A stretch of 32,661 bases of DNA from JAWLEV01 sp041685915. GTDB taxonomy: Bacteria > Chloroflexota > Anaerolineae > UBA1429. A program made the translations under genes and the position numbers. Where the stretch lies: positions 1 through 32,661 of the forward strand of contig JAWLEV010000018.1 in assembly GCA_041685915.1 (NCBI GenBank). Direction: 5' to 3'. Positions 24,603 through 32,458 of this stretch are shown piece by piece; within the stretch, counting starts at the first letter, position 1, and every line of letters begins with the position of its first letter. The notes under the pieces were generated by a model. That model saw only the letters and a list, made by a program, of their open reading frames with translations, ran no database searches and was not told the origin of the DNA.

Positions 24603-24739
24603 CACTTCCCCCCTATAAACTCGATCAGTAACACGCTCCCTCTGCTGCTACCATCTCTCATGGACCCTGCCCGATTGTAAGACCGTAAAAGCTACTCGTC
24701 AAAAGGGGCCCACACCAAGTTTTCCAAGCCATTCCATCT

Positions 24740-24767
24740 TTGCCCGTGCCAGCAGTTATGGTATACT
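24740..24767 (+). promoter_or_regulatory. Candidate promoter of the etf operon
   Basis: TTGCCC (24740-24745) and TATACT (24762-24767) are 16 bases apart and lie about 40 bases upstream of the etfB start. The -10 matches five of six consensus positions. No better pair is seen in the 200-base gap after the divergent fucosidase gene. Confidence 0.4.
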
Positions 24768-24796
24768 GACCACGTTCGCGGCGGCACAAGTGCGAG

Positions 24797-24802
24797 AGGA
24801 GG
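24797..24802 (+). promoter_or_regulatory. Ribosome binding site that places the etfB start at TTG
   Basis: AGGAGG lies 1 base before an ATG (24804) and 7 bases before a TTG (24810). Only the TTG has workable spacing, and it gives the family-standard N-terminus MHAIVCIKSVPDT. Confidence 0.6.
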
Positions 24803-24809
24803 AATGGCG

Positions 24810-25610
24810 TTGCACGCTATCGTCTGTATCAAATCCGTGCCCGACACGACCAAAGTGCGCTTTGATCCCGAGACGAACACGCTGAGACGCGACGAGGTCG
24901 AATCGATCATAAATCCCTTTGATACCTATGCCATAGAGGAGGCACTGCGTCTTCGGGAGACCCATGGCGGCAAGGTGACTGTACTCAGCATGGGCCCACC
25001 AAAAGCGGAAAAGGAACTCGAACAGGCCCTCGCCATGGGATGTGACAAAGCCGTGCTTCTCAGCGCCCGGGAATTCGCTGGTGCGGACACCTGGGCCACC
25101 GCCTACACCGTGGCCCACGGCATCCGCAGACTGGAAAACTATGACATCATTCTCTGCGGCAAGCAGGCCATGGACGGCGATACGGGCCAGGTGGGACCGG
25201 GGATAGCGAATCAGCTGGGCATTCCACAGCTTACCTACGTATTCCAGGTGCGCCAGGCGGATTTTCCCGGGGGAACCATCGAGGTGGTGCGCCTCCTTGA
25301 GGAGGGACGCGAAATAGTCACCAGCCCCATACCCGCCCTGTTGACGGTGGTCAAGGACATCAATCACCCCCGATATCCCACCCTCCGCCTCTTTCGCAGG
25401 GCGCGACGGACGGACATCCCCATCTGGGGCCCCAAAGACCTGCCCGATGTAAACGAGAATCTGTTGGGACTGGACGGCTCTCCCACACAGGTGGTCAAGA
25501 TCTTTACCCCACCCAAACGTGACGGCAGGACAGAACTCTTTGAGGGAGAGACGGTAGAGGAAGCGGCAGAACGCCTCGCAGAAAAGTTGATCGAAGAAAG
25601 GGTGGTATAA
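24810..25610 (+). CDS. etfB: Electron transfer flavoprotein, beta subunit
   Basis: The protein of about 266 residues begins with IVCIKSVPDT, the standard EtfB opening, and contains CGKQAMDGDTGQVGPGIA, the AMP- or FAD-binding signature. EtfB pairs with EtfA and passes electrons between flavin dehydrogenases and carriers; in some anaerobes this is flavin-based bifurcation. A TTG start is preferred for the reasons given under the ribosome binding site. etfA follows after 12 bases. No acyl-CoA dehydrogenase, FixC or lactate dehydrogenase partner is adjacent, so the electron donor is not evident. Confidence 0.93.
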   Translation: MHAIVCIKSVPDTTKVRFDPETNTLRRDEVESIINPFDTYAIEEALRLRETHGGKVTVLSMGPPKAEKELEQALAMGCDKAVLLSAREFAGADTWATAYTVAHGIRRLENYDIILCGKQAMDGDTGQVGPGIANQLGIPQLTYVFQVRQADFPGGTIEVVRLLEEGREIVTSPIPALLTVVKDINHPRYPTLRLFRRARRTDIPIWGPKDLPDVNENLLGLDGSPTQVVKIFTPPKRDGRTELFEGETVEEAAERLAEKLIEERVV

Positions 25611-25622
25611 GGGGGGACGGGC

Positions 25623-26873
25623 ATGGCATTATTGATCATAGATGAAAAGGCCTGTATAGGGTGTGCAGCCTGCGTCGACGTCTGCCCGTTTGGTGCTCTG
25701 GCCCTCGTAGATGACGTGGCCGTCGCCAACGACAATTGTACAGCCTGTGGAGTCTGTATTCCCGAATGTCCCGTCGACGCCCTTGCCCTGCCCAAAAAGG
25801 AGCACGCAGGCACGCCGGATGTAGAAAGTTATAAGGGCGTGTGGGTGTGGATCGAACAATTTCGGAGCCAGGCACTGAGCATCTCTTGGGAGATGCTGGG
25901 CAAAGGGCGTGACCTGGCCGACCAGTTGGGAAGCACCTTGATCGCCTGTATCCTCGGCGAGGATGTAGAAAAAGTAGCTCAGGAGGCCATCGCCTATGGC
26001 GCCGACCGCGTCTTTCTCGCCGATGACCCCGTACTGCATACATATCGCACGGCGCCCTATGCGTGTGTTCTGATCGATCTGGTACGCAGACAAAAGCCAG
26101 CGATCTTTTTACTGGGCGCCAGTTCCCGAGGCCGCGATCTGGCCGGCTCCATGGCCACCACATTACACACGGGGCTCACCGCCGACTGTACGGGACTGGA
26201 GATCGAACCGGACACGGGCCTTTTGCGCCAGACACGTCCGGCATACGGTGGTAACATCATGGCCACCATCCTGACACCCCATCATCGCCCCCAGATGGCC
26301 ACGGTGCGCCACCGCGTATTCGACGCGCCCAGGCCCGATCCCGAGCGCAGGGGACAGATCGTCCCCATTTCCGTGGAGATCGACGAGGAGGAGATCGAGA
26401 CAAAGGTGCTCGATTTTGCCCTGCAGGAAAAAGACGTAAACATCGCCGACGCCGACATCATCGTCGCTGGTGGGCGCGGCGTGGGCGGCCCTGAAGGCTT
26501 TGACCCCCTCTTTGAACTGGCCCACCTGCTGGGCGGCGCGGTGGGAGCCTCGCGGGCGGCCGTGGACGACGGCTGGATCCCCTATGCCCACCAGGTGGGA
26601 CAGACGGGACGCACAGTCAAGCCGGATCTGTACATCGCCTGCGGTATTTCGGGGGCCATCCAGCACCAGGCGGGTATGGACACATCGGAGGTGATCGTGG
26701 CCATCAATACGGACCCCGACGCGCCCATCTTTGACCTGGCGGATTACGGCATCGTGGGCGATGTGGCCCAGGTGGTACCCGCCCTAACGGAGCAGTTCCG
26801 CAAGAAACTGAGCAAACAACAAAACGTGCCTCACGATAAGAGTTCTCAAGACCTGGCACGTCTAAACACATAG
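25623..26873 (+). CDS. etfA: Electron transfer flavoprotein, alpha subunit fused to a 2[4Fe-4S] ferredoxin
   Basis: The 416-residue protein starts with a two-cluster ferredoxin domain: C11-x2-C14-x2-C17-x3-C21 and C39-x2-C42-x2-C45-x3-C49. A normal EtfA follows, with the FAD domain IIVAGGRGVGGPEGF, GASRAAVDDGWIPYAHQVGQTG and KPDLYIACGISGAIQHQAGM, ending VIVAINTDPDAPIFDLADYGIVGD. N-terminal ferredoxin fusions are known in EtfA of some anaerobes, such as those serving lactate dehydrogenase complexes. This suggests exchange with ferredoxin-level carriers. It is 12 bases downstream of etfB. The CpXC protein gene follows after 27 bases and may be in the same transcript. Confidence 0.93.
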   Translation: MALLIIDEKACIGCAACVDVCPFGALALVDDVAVANDNCTACGVCIPECPVDALALPKKEHAGTPDVESYKGVWVWIEQFRSQALSISWEMLGKGRDLADQLGSTLIACILGEDVEKVAQEAIAYGADRVFLADDPVLHTYRTAPYACVLIDLVRRQKPAIFLLGASSRGRDLAGSMATTLHTGLTADCTGLEIEPDTGLLRQTRPAYGGNIMATILTPHHRPQMATVRHRVFDAPRPDPERRGQIVPISVEIDEEEIETKVLDFALQEKDVNIADADIIVAGGRGVGGPEGFDPLFELAHLLGGAVGASRAAVDDGWIPYAHQVGQTGRTVKPDLYIACGISGAIQHQAGMDTSEVIVAINTDPDAPIFDLADYGIVGDVAQVVPALTEQFRKKLSKQQNVPHDKSSQDLARLNT

Positions 26874-26900
26874 CACACATTGCCATACGAGGAGTTGTAA

Positions 26901-28136
26901 ATGGCTCATTCTTATGCACAACGAGAAACGGTGACCTGCCCTAACTGCAAAAAGTCATTTTCCGCCGATCTGTGGACCATCGTAGACGTCTCCGAGCGTC
27001 AAGACCTGGCAAAGCAAATAGTTGACGGGACCTTACACCAGGTTTCCTGTCCCTTCTGCGACACCGACGTCTCGGTGGATCTCCCCCTCCTTCTTTATCG
27101 ACCGAGACAACCACAGCCCCTTCTGTTCTCTCCCTCCCAGGAAACGACCAAGATGGAACAGCGTGGAGAGGCAGCAGACCTCATCGAGCGCCTGCGCAAG
27201 TCCGTGGGCGAGGAGGAGTGGAACAATGATTGGCTGGCACAGGTGGGAGTGGTGCATCGCGAACGCCTGGCCGAGGCACTCAAAAAGGAACAGGAAATGT
27301 CGCCGGGGAGCATGCCAGCCTCCGCCCTTGCGGAAAAGTTGCAGGACTTTATGCAAAAGGAAACCTGGCGGGCTTCTCAGCGCTATCTGGAGGATCACGC
27401 CGAACTTTTGGGAGAAGCCGCCGACCAGATCCTGGAGGACCTGATCAGGACATCGCGAGAGCGGGGCGAGGAAGATTACGCTCAGATATTCGAGGAACAT
27501 CGCCAAGTCCTGCAGCGCTGCCGCGAGGTGGGCGTGAAAGAGGCCTTTAATGAAAAGATCCGCGAGACCCGGGAAAAGGAGACAGACCTGGAGGAGACAG
27601 TATCCGCTGTCCAGGAATTTGTACAGGCCCAGAACTGGGCAGAGGCCCGGGATATCCTGGAAGACCACCCCGAGCTACTGGAAAAGAGGGGAGACAGGAT
27701 CATGGGCGCCTTTATCGAGGCCGCCCGCAAGCTGGATGACGAGGACAGCGAAGCGATTCTACAAGAGCATCGCGAATTGCTGCGACGTTGCCAAGAGGTA
27801 GGAGTGGAAGAGGCTTTCACCGAAAGCATGAACTTGGAACGGGAGGAGAGCGAGGAATCCCTGGTACAGGCCCTGGAGGCCTTTGTAACCACAGAGACCT
27901 GGGATGAGGCGCAACGTATCGTGGAAGCATACCCCAATCTGTTACAGGAGGAGGTGGGCCAGGCCATCACCCTCCTCATCGACTCGGCCCAAGAGGAGGG
28001 CGATGACGAGACGGCGGCTATCCTTCGGGAGCACCGAGAGATCCTGGCGCGTTGTCGGGAGATGGGTGTGGAAGCGGCCTTTGCCCAGGAGGTCAGAGGG
28101 CACGACGGAGATGAGCCGGGAGATGAAGAGAAATGA
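26901..28136 (+). CDS. CpXC-domain protein with three about 90-residue helical repeats
   Basis: The 411-residue protein opens with a CpXC-type zinc domain (C13-PNC16 and C50-PFC53, within VSCPFCDTDV). From about residue 142 it contains three homologous repeats (about 142-219, 233-310, 322-399). Each has a W-x-x-(A/S)-x-x-(Y/I)-(L/V) start, an EH-R-x-(L/V)-L-x-R-C motif near its end (H200, H290, H378) and a G-V-x-x-A-F close. The repeats are charged and predicted helical, likely a superhelical protein-binding surface. The GAGGAG site supports the ATG. It is soluble with no signal peptide. The neighbour downstream is AlkZ-related. I can describe the architecture but cannot assign a function. 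Confidence 0.8.
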   Translation: MAHSYAQRETVTCPNCKKSFSADLWTIVDVSERQDLAKQIVDGTLHQVSCPFCDTDVSVDLPLLLYRPRQPQPLLFSPSQETTKMEQRGEAADLIERLRKSVGEEEWNNDWLAQVGVVHRERLAEALKKEQEMSPGSMPASALAEKLQDFMQKETWRASQRYLEDHAELLGEAADQILEDLIRTSRERGEEDYAQIFEEHRQVLQRCREVGVKEAFNEKIRETREKETDLEETVSAVQEFVQAQNWAEARDILEDHPELLEKRGDRIMGAFIEAARKLDDEDSEAILQEHRELLRRCQEVGVEEAFTESMNLEREESEESLVQALEAFVTTETWDEAQRIVEAYPNLLQEEVGQAITLLIDSAQEEGDDETAAILREHREILARCREMGVEAAFAQEVRGHDGDEPGDEEK

Positions 28137-28179
28137 AAAAAGTCTCCTTCAACAAAGATAATCTAACATCGCACATACC

Positions 28180-29037
28180 ATGGAGATCACTCTGGACGAA
28201 ATAGAACGCATCCGTGACCTGCGATACCACCGCACACCCTCCCTGCGCGTACATACCGAGGAGGAGGCGTTGAACTATGTGAACGAGGTTGGCTTCTGCT
28301 TCCTCTTTGGGGAACAGGGAGTGGAGATGCCCACGCTGTGGGCCGCTGCCTGTGGTGAGGAGCGCCCCGTCCCCCGACACCGCCACGACCCGGTCAAGAG
28401 ACACGTCTGGGAATGGAAGGACACCTTACCCTCCAAGGGAGCCATCCATTATGGCAAAGTACTGCGCCGCAAACCCACCCTCGTCTCGCTGGAGATGCTC
28501 CCCCACTTTTACGCCCTGTCACCCAACTATGGTGATCTCTATGATTACGTCGACCAATATGAAAGCGGGCATTTGAGCGTGGAGGCCAAACAGATCTACG
28601 AGGCCCTCCTGGAGGGCGGCGTCATGTCCACCACCAAACTGCGTCGCGCCGCCGGACTCGCTGGCGGCGACAACGCGCGCCGCTTTGATCGGGGCATTAC
28701 AGAATTACAGATGGAACTCAAAATTGCCAAGGTAGGCATCTCCCGCGCCAACCGCTGGCGCTACGCCTATGTATACGATCTCTTTCTCCGCCAGTTCCCC
28801 GAAATCGTCGAGGAGGCTGGCGAGATCAGCACGGACAAGGCCAGGGAGACACTGCTCACGCGCTACCTGCACAACGTGGTCGCCCAGCCCGAGGACGCCA
28901 CGCGGCGCATCTTTCGTTGGCACAGGACGGACTGGGAACGCACCCTGACGCGCCTGACGGAACGCGAAAGCATCGAGCGTGCACAAAATATCGAGGGGAT
29001 TGGTGATGACTGTCTTCTTCTTCCTCCCTCGAAATAG
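28180..29037 (+). CDS. Winged-helix AlkZ/YcaQ-related protein
   Basis: The 285-residue protein resembles short members of the AlkZ/YcaQ group, whose full-length relatives are DNA glycosylases for crosslinks. Supporting features are the N-terminal IRDLRYHRTPSLRV and EEALNYVNEVGFCFLF, the W-rich segment HVWEWKDTLPSKGAIHYGKVL, and a helix-turn-helix-like region VMSTTKLRRAAGL...RRFDRGITELQMELKI. Most AlkZ proteins are near 380 residues, so this is a shorter relative, and a catalytic QxQ motif is not obvious. No clear ribosome binding site precedes the ATG at 28180. It lies 43 bases after the CpXC gene. Family assignment is from pattern recognition and moderate. Confidence 0.5.
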   Translation: MEITLDEIERIRDLRYHRTPSLRVHTEEEALNYVNEVGFCFLFGEQGVEMPTLWAAACGEERPVPRHRHDPVKRHVWEWKDTLPSKGAIHYGKVLRRKPTLVSLEMLPHFYALSPNYGDLYDYVDQYESGHLSVEAKQIYEALLEGGVMSTTKLRRAAGLAGGDNARRFDRGITELQMELKIAKVGISRANRWRYAYVYDLFLRQFPEIVEEAGEISTDKARETLLTRYLHNVVAQPEDATRRIFRWHRTDWERTLTRLTERESIERAQNIEGIGDDCLLLPPSK

Positions 29038-29254
29038 GCCACAGTTCTCCCAAGAGCGGTGCCCGCATTCGGATCAAAAGGCACGAGATCGATCTTGGAT
29101 ACGGTGATAGCAGATCACGCCTGTAATGTATCAAATATCAAACACCTGAACGCCTATACTGTCCTTACAACAGATCCGACAGGCTGCAGTATGCAAAGAT
29201 AGGGGAACGTGCTATGCTAGGGTATACAGAACTTGGTACCAATAGGAGGGCCAG

Positions 29255-30088
29255 ATGCAAACGAAAAGATCGCTAAAAGGCCGGGTCGCCTGGGTGACCG
29301 GTTCCTCCCGTGGGATCGGAAGGGTGATCGCCACAGAACTGGGCAGCCTGGGGGCCTCTGTCGTGGTGCAAGGTACGACGCCCATCTCCACCCGCGCCTT
29401 TGACGAGGCGGAATCCCTGGATGCCGTGGCCCAAGAGATCGCCGAAGCCCACGACTGTGAGGTGTTGCCCGTATGGGGTGACCTCATCGACGCGGATGTG
29501 GTAGAGGAGGTGGCGGGACAGATTCGACATGAATTCGGACAGATCGATATCCTGATCCACTGCGCTGGCGGCGACGTGGGTGTCGAGGGAACCAGCGGCC
29601 CCCGAGGGGGCAAACCCCAGGGTAACGACGCCGTGAACATCTCCCTGGAGGATATCCGCATCGTTCTCGATCGTAACCTGATGACCTGCATCCTCTGCTG
29701 CCGCGAGGTGGCGCCCGACATGATGGAGCGGAAAGAGGGCTGGATCGTGAATATCGGGAGCATCGCGGGGCTGGAGGGGCATGCCCAATCGGCCATCTAT
29801 GCCACGGCCAAGGCCGGCGTGCACGAATATTCCCGCTGCCTGGCCGCCATGATGCGCCCGTACAACGTGCACGTCAACGTCGTCGCCCCGGGCGATACAG
29901 TGACCCCCCGCTTTGTGGCCAGCCGACCCATCGACGAGGATCGCATGGTTAAGGAGGGCACGCTGGAGCGCTACGGCTGGCCCGAGGAGGTGGCCAAGAC
30001 CGTGGCTTTTTTAGTCTCTGAGGACGCCTCCTACATCACAGGGCAGGTGTTGCGGGTGGATGGGGGCAAACAGACCTGGCCGTCCTGA
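29255..30088 (+). CDS. Short-chain dehydrogenase/reductase (SDR)
   Basis: The 277-residue protein is a classical SDR. The nucleotide-binding loop is TGSSRGIG (15-22), the central motif HCAGG (102-106), N141, S169 in NIGSIAG, and the catalytic pair Y182/K186 in YATAK. The C-terminal ITGQVLRVDGGKQ is typical. The segment of about 110-130 (EGTSGPRGGKPQGN) is a Gly-rich insertion before the active-site helix, longer than usual. An AGGAGGG site precedes the ATG. The substrate is unknown; sugar or sugar-acid oxidation would suit the rest of the window, but nothing proves it. Confidence 0.9.
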   Translation: MQTKRSLKGRVAWVTGSSRGIGRVIATELGSLGASVVVQGTTPISTRAFDEAESLDAVAQEIAEAHDCEVLPVWGDLIDADVVEEVAGQIRHEFGQIDILIHCAGGDVGVEGTSGPRGGKPQGNDAVNISLEDIRIVLDRNLMTCILCCREVAPDMMERKEGWIVNIGSIAGLEGHAQSAIYATAKAGVHEYSRCLAAMMRPYNVHVNVVAPGDTVTPRFVASRPIDEDRMVKEGTLERYGWPEEVAKTVAFLVSEDASYITGQVLRVDGGKQTWPS

Positions 30089-30100
30089 AGAGATTGCGAG

Positions 30101-30116
30101 ACCCCAAGGGTTTTTT
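30101..30116 (+). terminator. Weak hairpin with T6 after the SDR gene
   Basis: ACCC and GGGT can pair around CAA, followed immediately by TTTTTT. The stem is only 4 bp, so termination would be weak, but its position 13 bases after the SDR stop fits. Confidence 0.35.
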
Positions 30117-30156
30117 GGCGTAGCATTCAGCCCTCTTGGCAAAGATATATATTTGA

Positions 30157-30308
30157 CTCTACTGAAAGAAGGTCCATGCGTTGCGTCGCACTTGCTGGGC
30201 GTGCTCTGGCAACTTACTCTTGTTATATGCAGAGTATGCTTTTTTACTGTAGGTTCTCGCAAAAGTGCGACGCAACTGAACGTCTAATGCTTTTTTCAGG
30301 GGAGCCAA
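30157..30308 (+). repeat. Tandem structured unit 1 (152 nt) upstream of aconitase
   Basis: The unit begins CTCTACTGAAAGAA and ends CTTTTTTCAGGGGAGCCAA. CTGAAAGAA can pair with TTTTTTCAG (one G-T pair). Inside, GTTGCGTCGCACTT (30180-30193) and AAGTGCGACGCAAC (30263-30276) are perfectly complementary over 14 bp around a 69-nt loop. The loop holds a smaller hairpin TACTCT/AGAGTA followed by T6. TGAACG directly follows the right arm. No coding frame is convincing. Unit 2 repeats this plan. Confidence 0.8.
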
Positions 30309-30317
30309 AGTTGGCTC
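30302..30317. repeat. Hairpin joining the two tandem units
   Basis: GAGCCAA-AG-TTGGCTC is a perfect 7-bp inverted repeat overlapping the end of unit 1 and the start of unit 2. The end of unit 2 keeps only the left half (GAGCCAAGCG). Confidence 0.6.
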
Positions 30318-30466
30318 TACTGAAAGAACTACAAAGAGCTGCGTGGCACTTACAATCGATCTTTCAAGAATTATTACCTTTACGTTTAGAATACATTTTT
30401 TTGTTATCAATTGTCGTACAAGTGCCACGCAGCTGAACGCATGACATCTTTTTTCAGGGGAGCCAA
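30315..30466 (+). repeat. Tandem structured unit 2 (152 nt) upstream of aconitase
   Basis: Same length and plan as unit 1, offset by 158 bases. The inner arms are AGCTGCGTGGCACTT (30337-30351) and AAGTGCCACGCAGCT (30420-30434), perfect over 15 bp around a 68-nt loop. Relative to unit 1, two base pairs have changed on both sides (T-A to C-G and C-G to G-C). The loop is AT-rich and mostly unlike that of unit 1, apart from a T-tract at the same distance and a TTsTCGyA end. The aconitase ribosome binding site begins about 25 bases after the unit. Confidence 0.8.
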
Positions 30467-30505
30467 GCGTGATCATCATAAGGACATATTAGGGGAGGGA
30501 CGTAT

Positions 30506-32434
30506 ATGGGAGAGAGCTTGACGCACAAGATCATCCGGGAGCATCTCTGCAGCGGCGAGATGCGACCTGGCACGGAGATAGGGCTGCGCATTGATCAGAC
30601 GCTGACCCAGGACGCCACGGGCACCATGGCTTATCTGCAATTTGAAACCCTGGAACTGCCCAAGGTGAAGACAGATCTCTCGGTCAGCTATGTGGACCAC
30701 AACATTCTGCAGACCGATTTCCGCAACGCCGATGACCACCGCTACCTGCAGTCGGTGGCCGCCAAGTATGGCCTCTATTTCTCGCGGCCGGGGAACGGCA
30801 TCTGTCACCAGGTCCACCTGGAGCGCTTTGGTGTGCCGGGTGACACGTTGCTGGGTTCCGATAGCCACACCACCACGGCGGGGGGGCTGGGCATGTTGGC
30901 CATGGGCGCCGGGGGCCTGGATGTGGCCGTGGCCATGGCCGGGGAACCCTTTTACGTGCCCATGCCCGAGGTGGTTCTGGTGCACCTGACGGGGGAACTG
31001 TCCCCCTGGACGTCGGCCAAGGACGTCATCCTGGAACTCTTGCGGCGTCTCTCTGTCAAGGACGGCGTGGGCAAGGTATACGAATATGGCGGGCCGGGCG
31101 TGGAGACCCTCAGCGTGCCCCAGCGCGCCACCATCACCAACATGGGCACCGAGTTGGGGGCCACCACGTCCACCTTCCCCAGCGATGAGAAGGTGCATCA
31201 GTTCCTGGCGGCCCAGGGGCGCGCGGCGCAGTGGCGGCCGCTGGAGGCGGACCCCGACGCCGTGTACGACCAGGTCATCGAGCTGGATCTCTCCGACCTG
31301 GAGCCCCTGGTGGCCTGCCCTCACAGCCCGGGCAACGTGGTTCCCGTGCGCGAGATCGTCGGGATACCGGTGGATCAGGTCTGCATCGGGAGCTGCACCA
31401 ACTCCTCGGTGGTCGATCTGGAGATGGTGGCCGCCATCCTCAAGGACAAGGTAGTACACCCCGATCTCTCGCTGACGGTGAGCCCGGGGAGCAAGCAGGC
31501 CCTGACCATGATCGCCCGCAGCGGTGCGCTGGCAGATCTGGTGGCGGCGGGGGCGCGCATGCTCGAAGCCGGTTGTGGTCCCTGCATCGGTATGGGACAG
31601 GCCCCGGAGAGCGGGGCCGTCACCCTGCGTTCCTTCAACCGCAACTTTGAAGGACGCAGCGGCACCGAGGATGCCAGGATATATTTAGCCAGCGCCGAGG
31701 TGTGTGCGGCCACGGCCCTCAGGGGCGTGATGACCGATCCCCGTGATCTGGATACTCCACCCACCATCGAGATGCCAGACACCTTTGTGATCGACGACAA
31801 CATGATCCTCCCCCCCGTCGAGGAGGGAAGTGAGGTAGAGATCGAGCGCGGTCCCAACATCAAGCCCCTCCCCACCCGCGGCGAACTGGACGACGCCCTC
31901 GAGGGCAAGACGCTGCTGGTGGTGGGGGACAACATCACCACCGACCACATCATGCCCGCTGGCGCCGAGATCCTACCCTATCGCTCCAACGTGCCCGCCC
32001 TGAGCGATTACGTCTTTACGCGGGTGGATCCCGATTTTCCCGCGCGCGCCCGGGAGGCGGGGGGCGGCTTTATCGTGGGGGGAGAGAACTATGGTCAGGG
32101 TTCCAGCCGCGAGCATGCGGCCCTGGTGCCCATGTACCTGGGCATCAAGGCCGTGCTGGCCAAGAGCTTTGCCCGCATCCACCGGGCCAATCTGGTCAAC
32201 GTGGGTATCCTGCCCCTCACATTCATCGATACCGACGATTATGAGCGGTTCCAGCGCGACGACGTGTTGCGCATCGGCGGCGTCCGCGATGCCCTGCAGA
32301 GGGGGGAGCCCTTGACAGTGGAGAACCTGACCCAGAATTGCGCAGCAGAGGTCAGCTGCGACCTGTCGCCGCGTCAGGTGCAGGCGGCGCTTGCTGGCGG
32401 CCTGTTGAATGCCATCAAGGCCGACGTTGAATAA
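30506..32434 (+). CDS. acn: Aconitate hydratase (short, 640-residue type)
   Basis: The 642-residue [4Fe-4S] enzyme interconverts citrate and isocitrate. The substrate segment GSDSHTTTAGGLGMLAMGAGG, the first cluster ligand in CIGSCTNSS and the other two in GCGPCIG are all present. The swivel domain is visible as DNITTDHIMPAG and GGENYGQGSSREHAAL. It is shorter than AcnA/AcnB of proteobacteria (about 860-890) and matches the compact mitochondrial-like or putative aconitase group of many anaerobes and Chloroflexota. Homoaconitase or isopropylmalate isomerase are less likely because both large and small domains are in one chain. An AGGGGAGG site lies 8 bases before the ATG. The two tandem structured units lie directly upstream and may be in its 5' leader. 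Confidence 0.92.
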   Translation: MGESLTHKIIREHLCSGEMRPGTEIGLRIDQTLTQDATGTMAYLQFETLELPKVKTDLSVSYVDHNILQTDFRNADDHRYLQSVAAKYGLYFSRPGNGICHQVHLERFGVPGDTLLGSDSHTTTAGGLGMLAMGAGGLDVAVAMAGEPFYVPMPEVVLVHLTGELSPWTSAKDVILELLRRLSVKDGVGKVYEYGGPGVETLSVPQRATITNMGTELGATTSTFPSDEKVHQFLAAQGRAAQWRPLEADPDAVYDQVIELDLSDLEPLVACPHSPGNVVPVREIVGIPVDQVCIGSCTNSSVVDLEMVAAILKDKVVHPDLSLTVSPGSKQALTMIARSGALADLVAAGARMLEAGCGPCIGMGQAPESGAVTLRSFNRNFEGRSGTEDARIYLASAEVCAATALRGVMTDPRDLDTPPTIEMPDTFVIDDNMILPPVEEGSEVEIERGPNIKPLPTRGELDDALEGKTLLVVGDNITTDHIMPAGAEILPYRSNVPALSDYVFTRVDPDFPARAREAGGGFIVGGENYGQGSSREHAALVPMYLGIKAVLAKSFARIHRANLVNVGILPLTFIDTDDYERFQRDDVLRIGGVRDALQRGEPLTVENLTQNCAAEVSCDLSPRQVQAALAGGLLNAIKADVE

Positions 32435-32458
32435 AAGATACGGCATAGGGAGGCCAAG

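Noticed and set aside
29128..29145. Third copy of the AT-rich T-box repeat near GTATCAAATATCAAAC
   Set aside because: Only a short stretch resembles the repeat end; there are no inverted arms, so chance or an unrecognisable relic is more likely.
30157..30466. CRISPR array or integron attC sites
   Set aside because: There are only two units, each with a split conserved part around a long internal loop. There are no short direct repeats with uniform spacers, no cas genes or integrase, and the attC end motifs are not matched.
30159..30479. 106-codon minus-strand frame over the tandem units
   Set aside because: It is explained by the repeated structure, has no domain resemblance, and no ribosome binding site was found.
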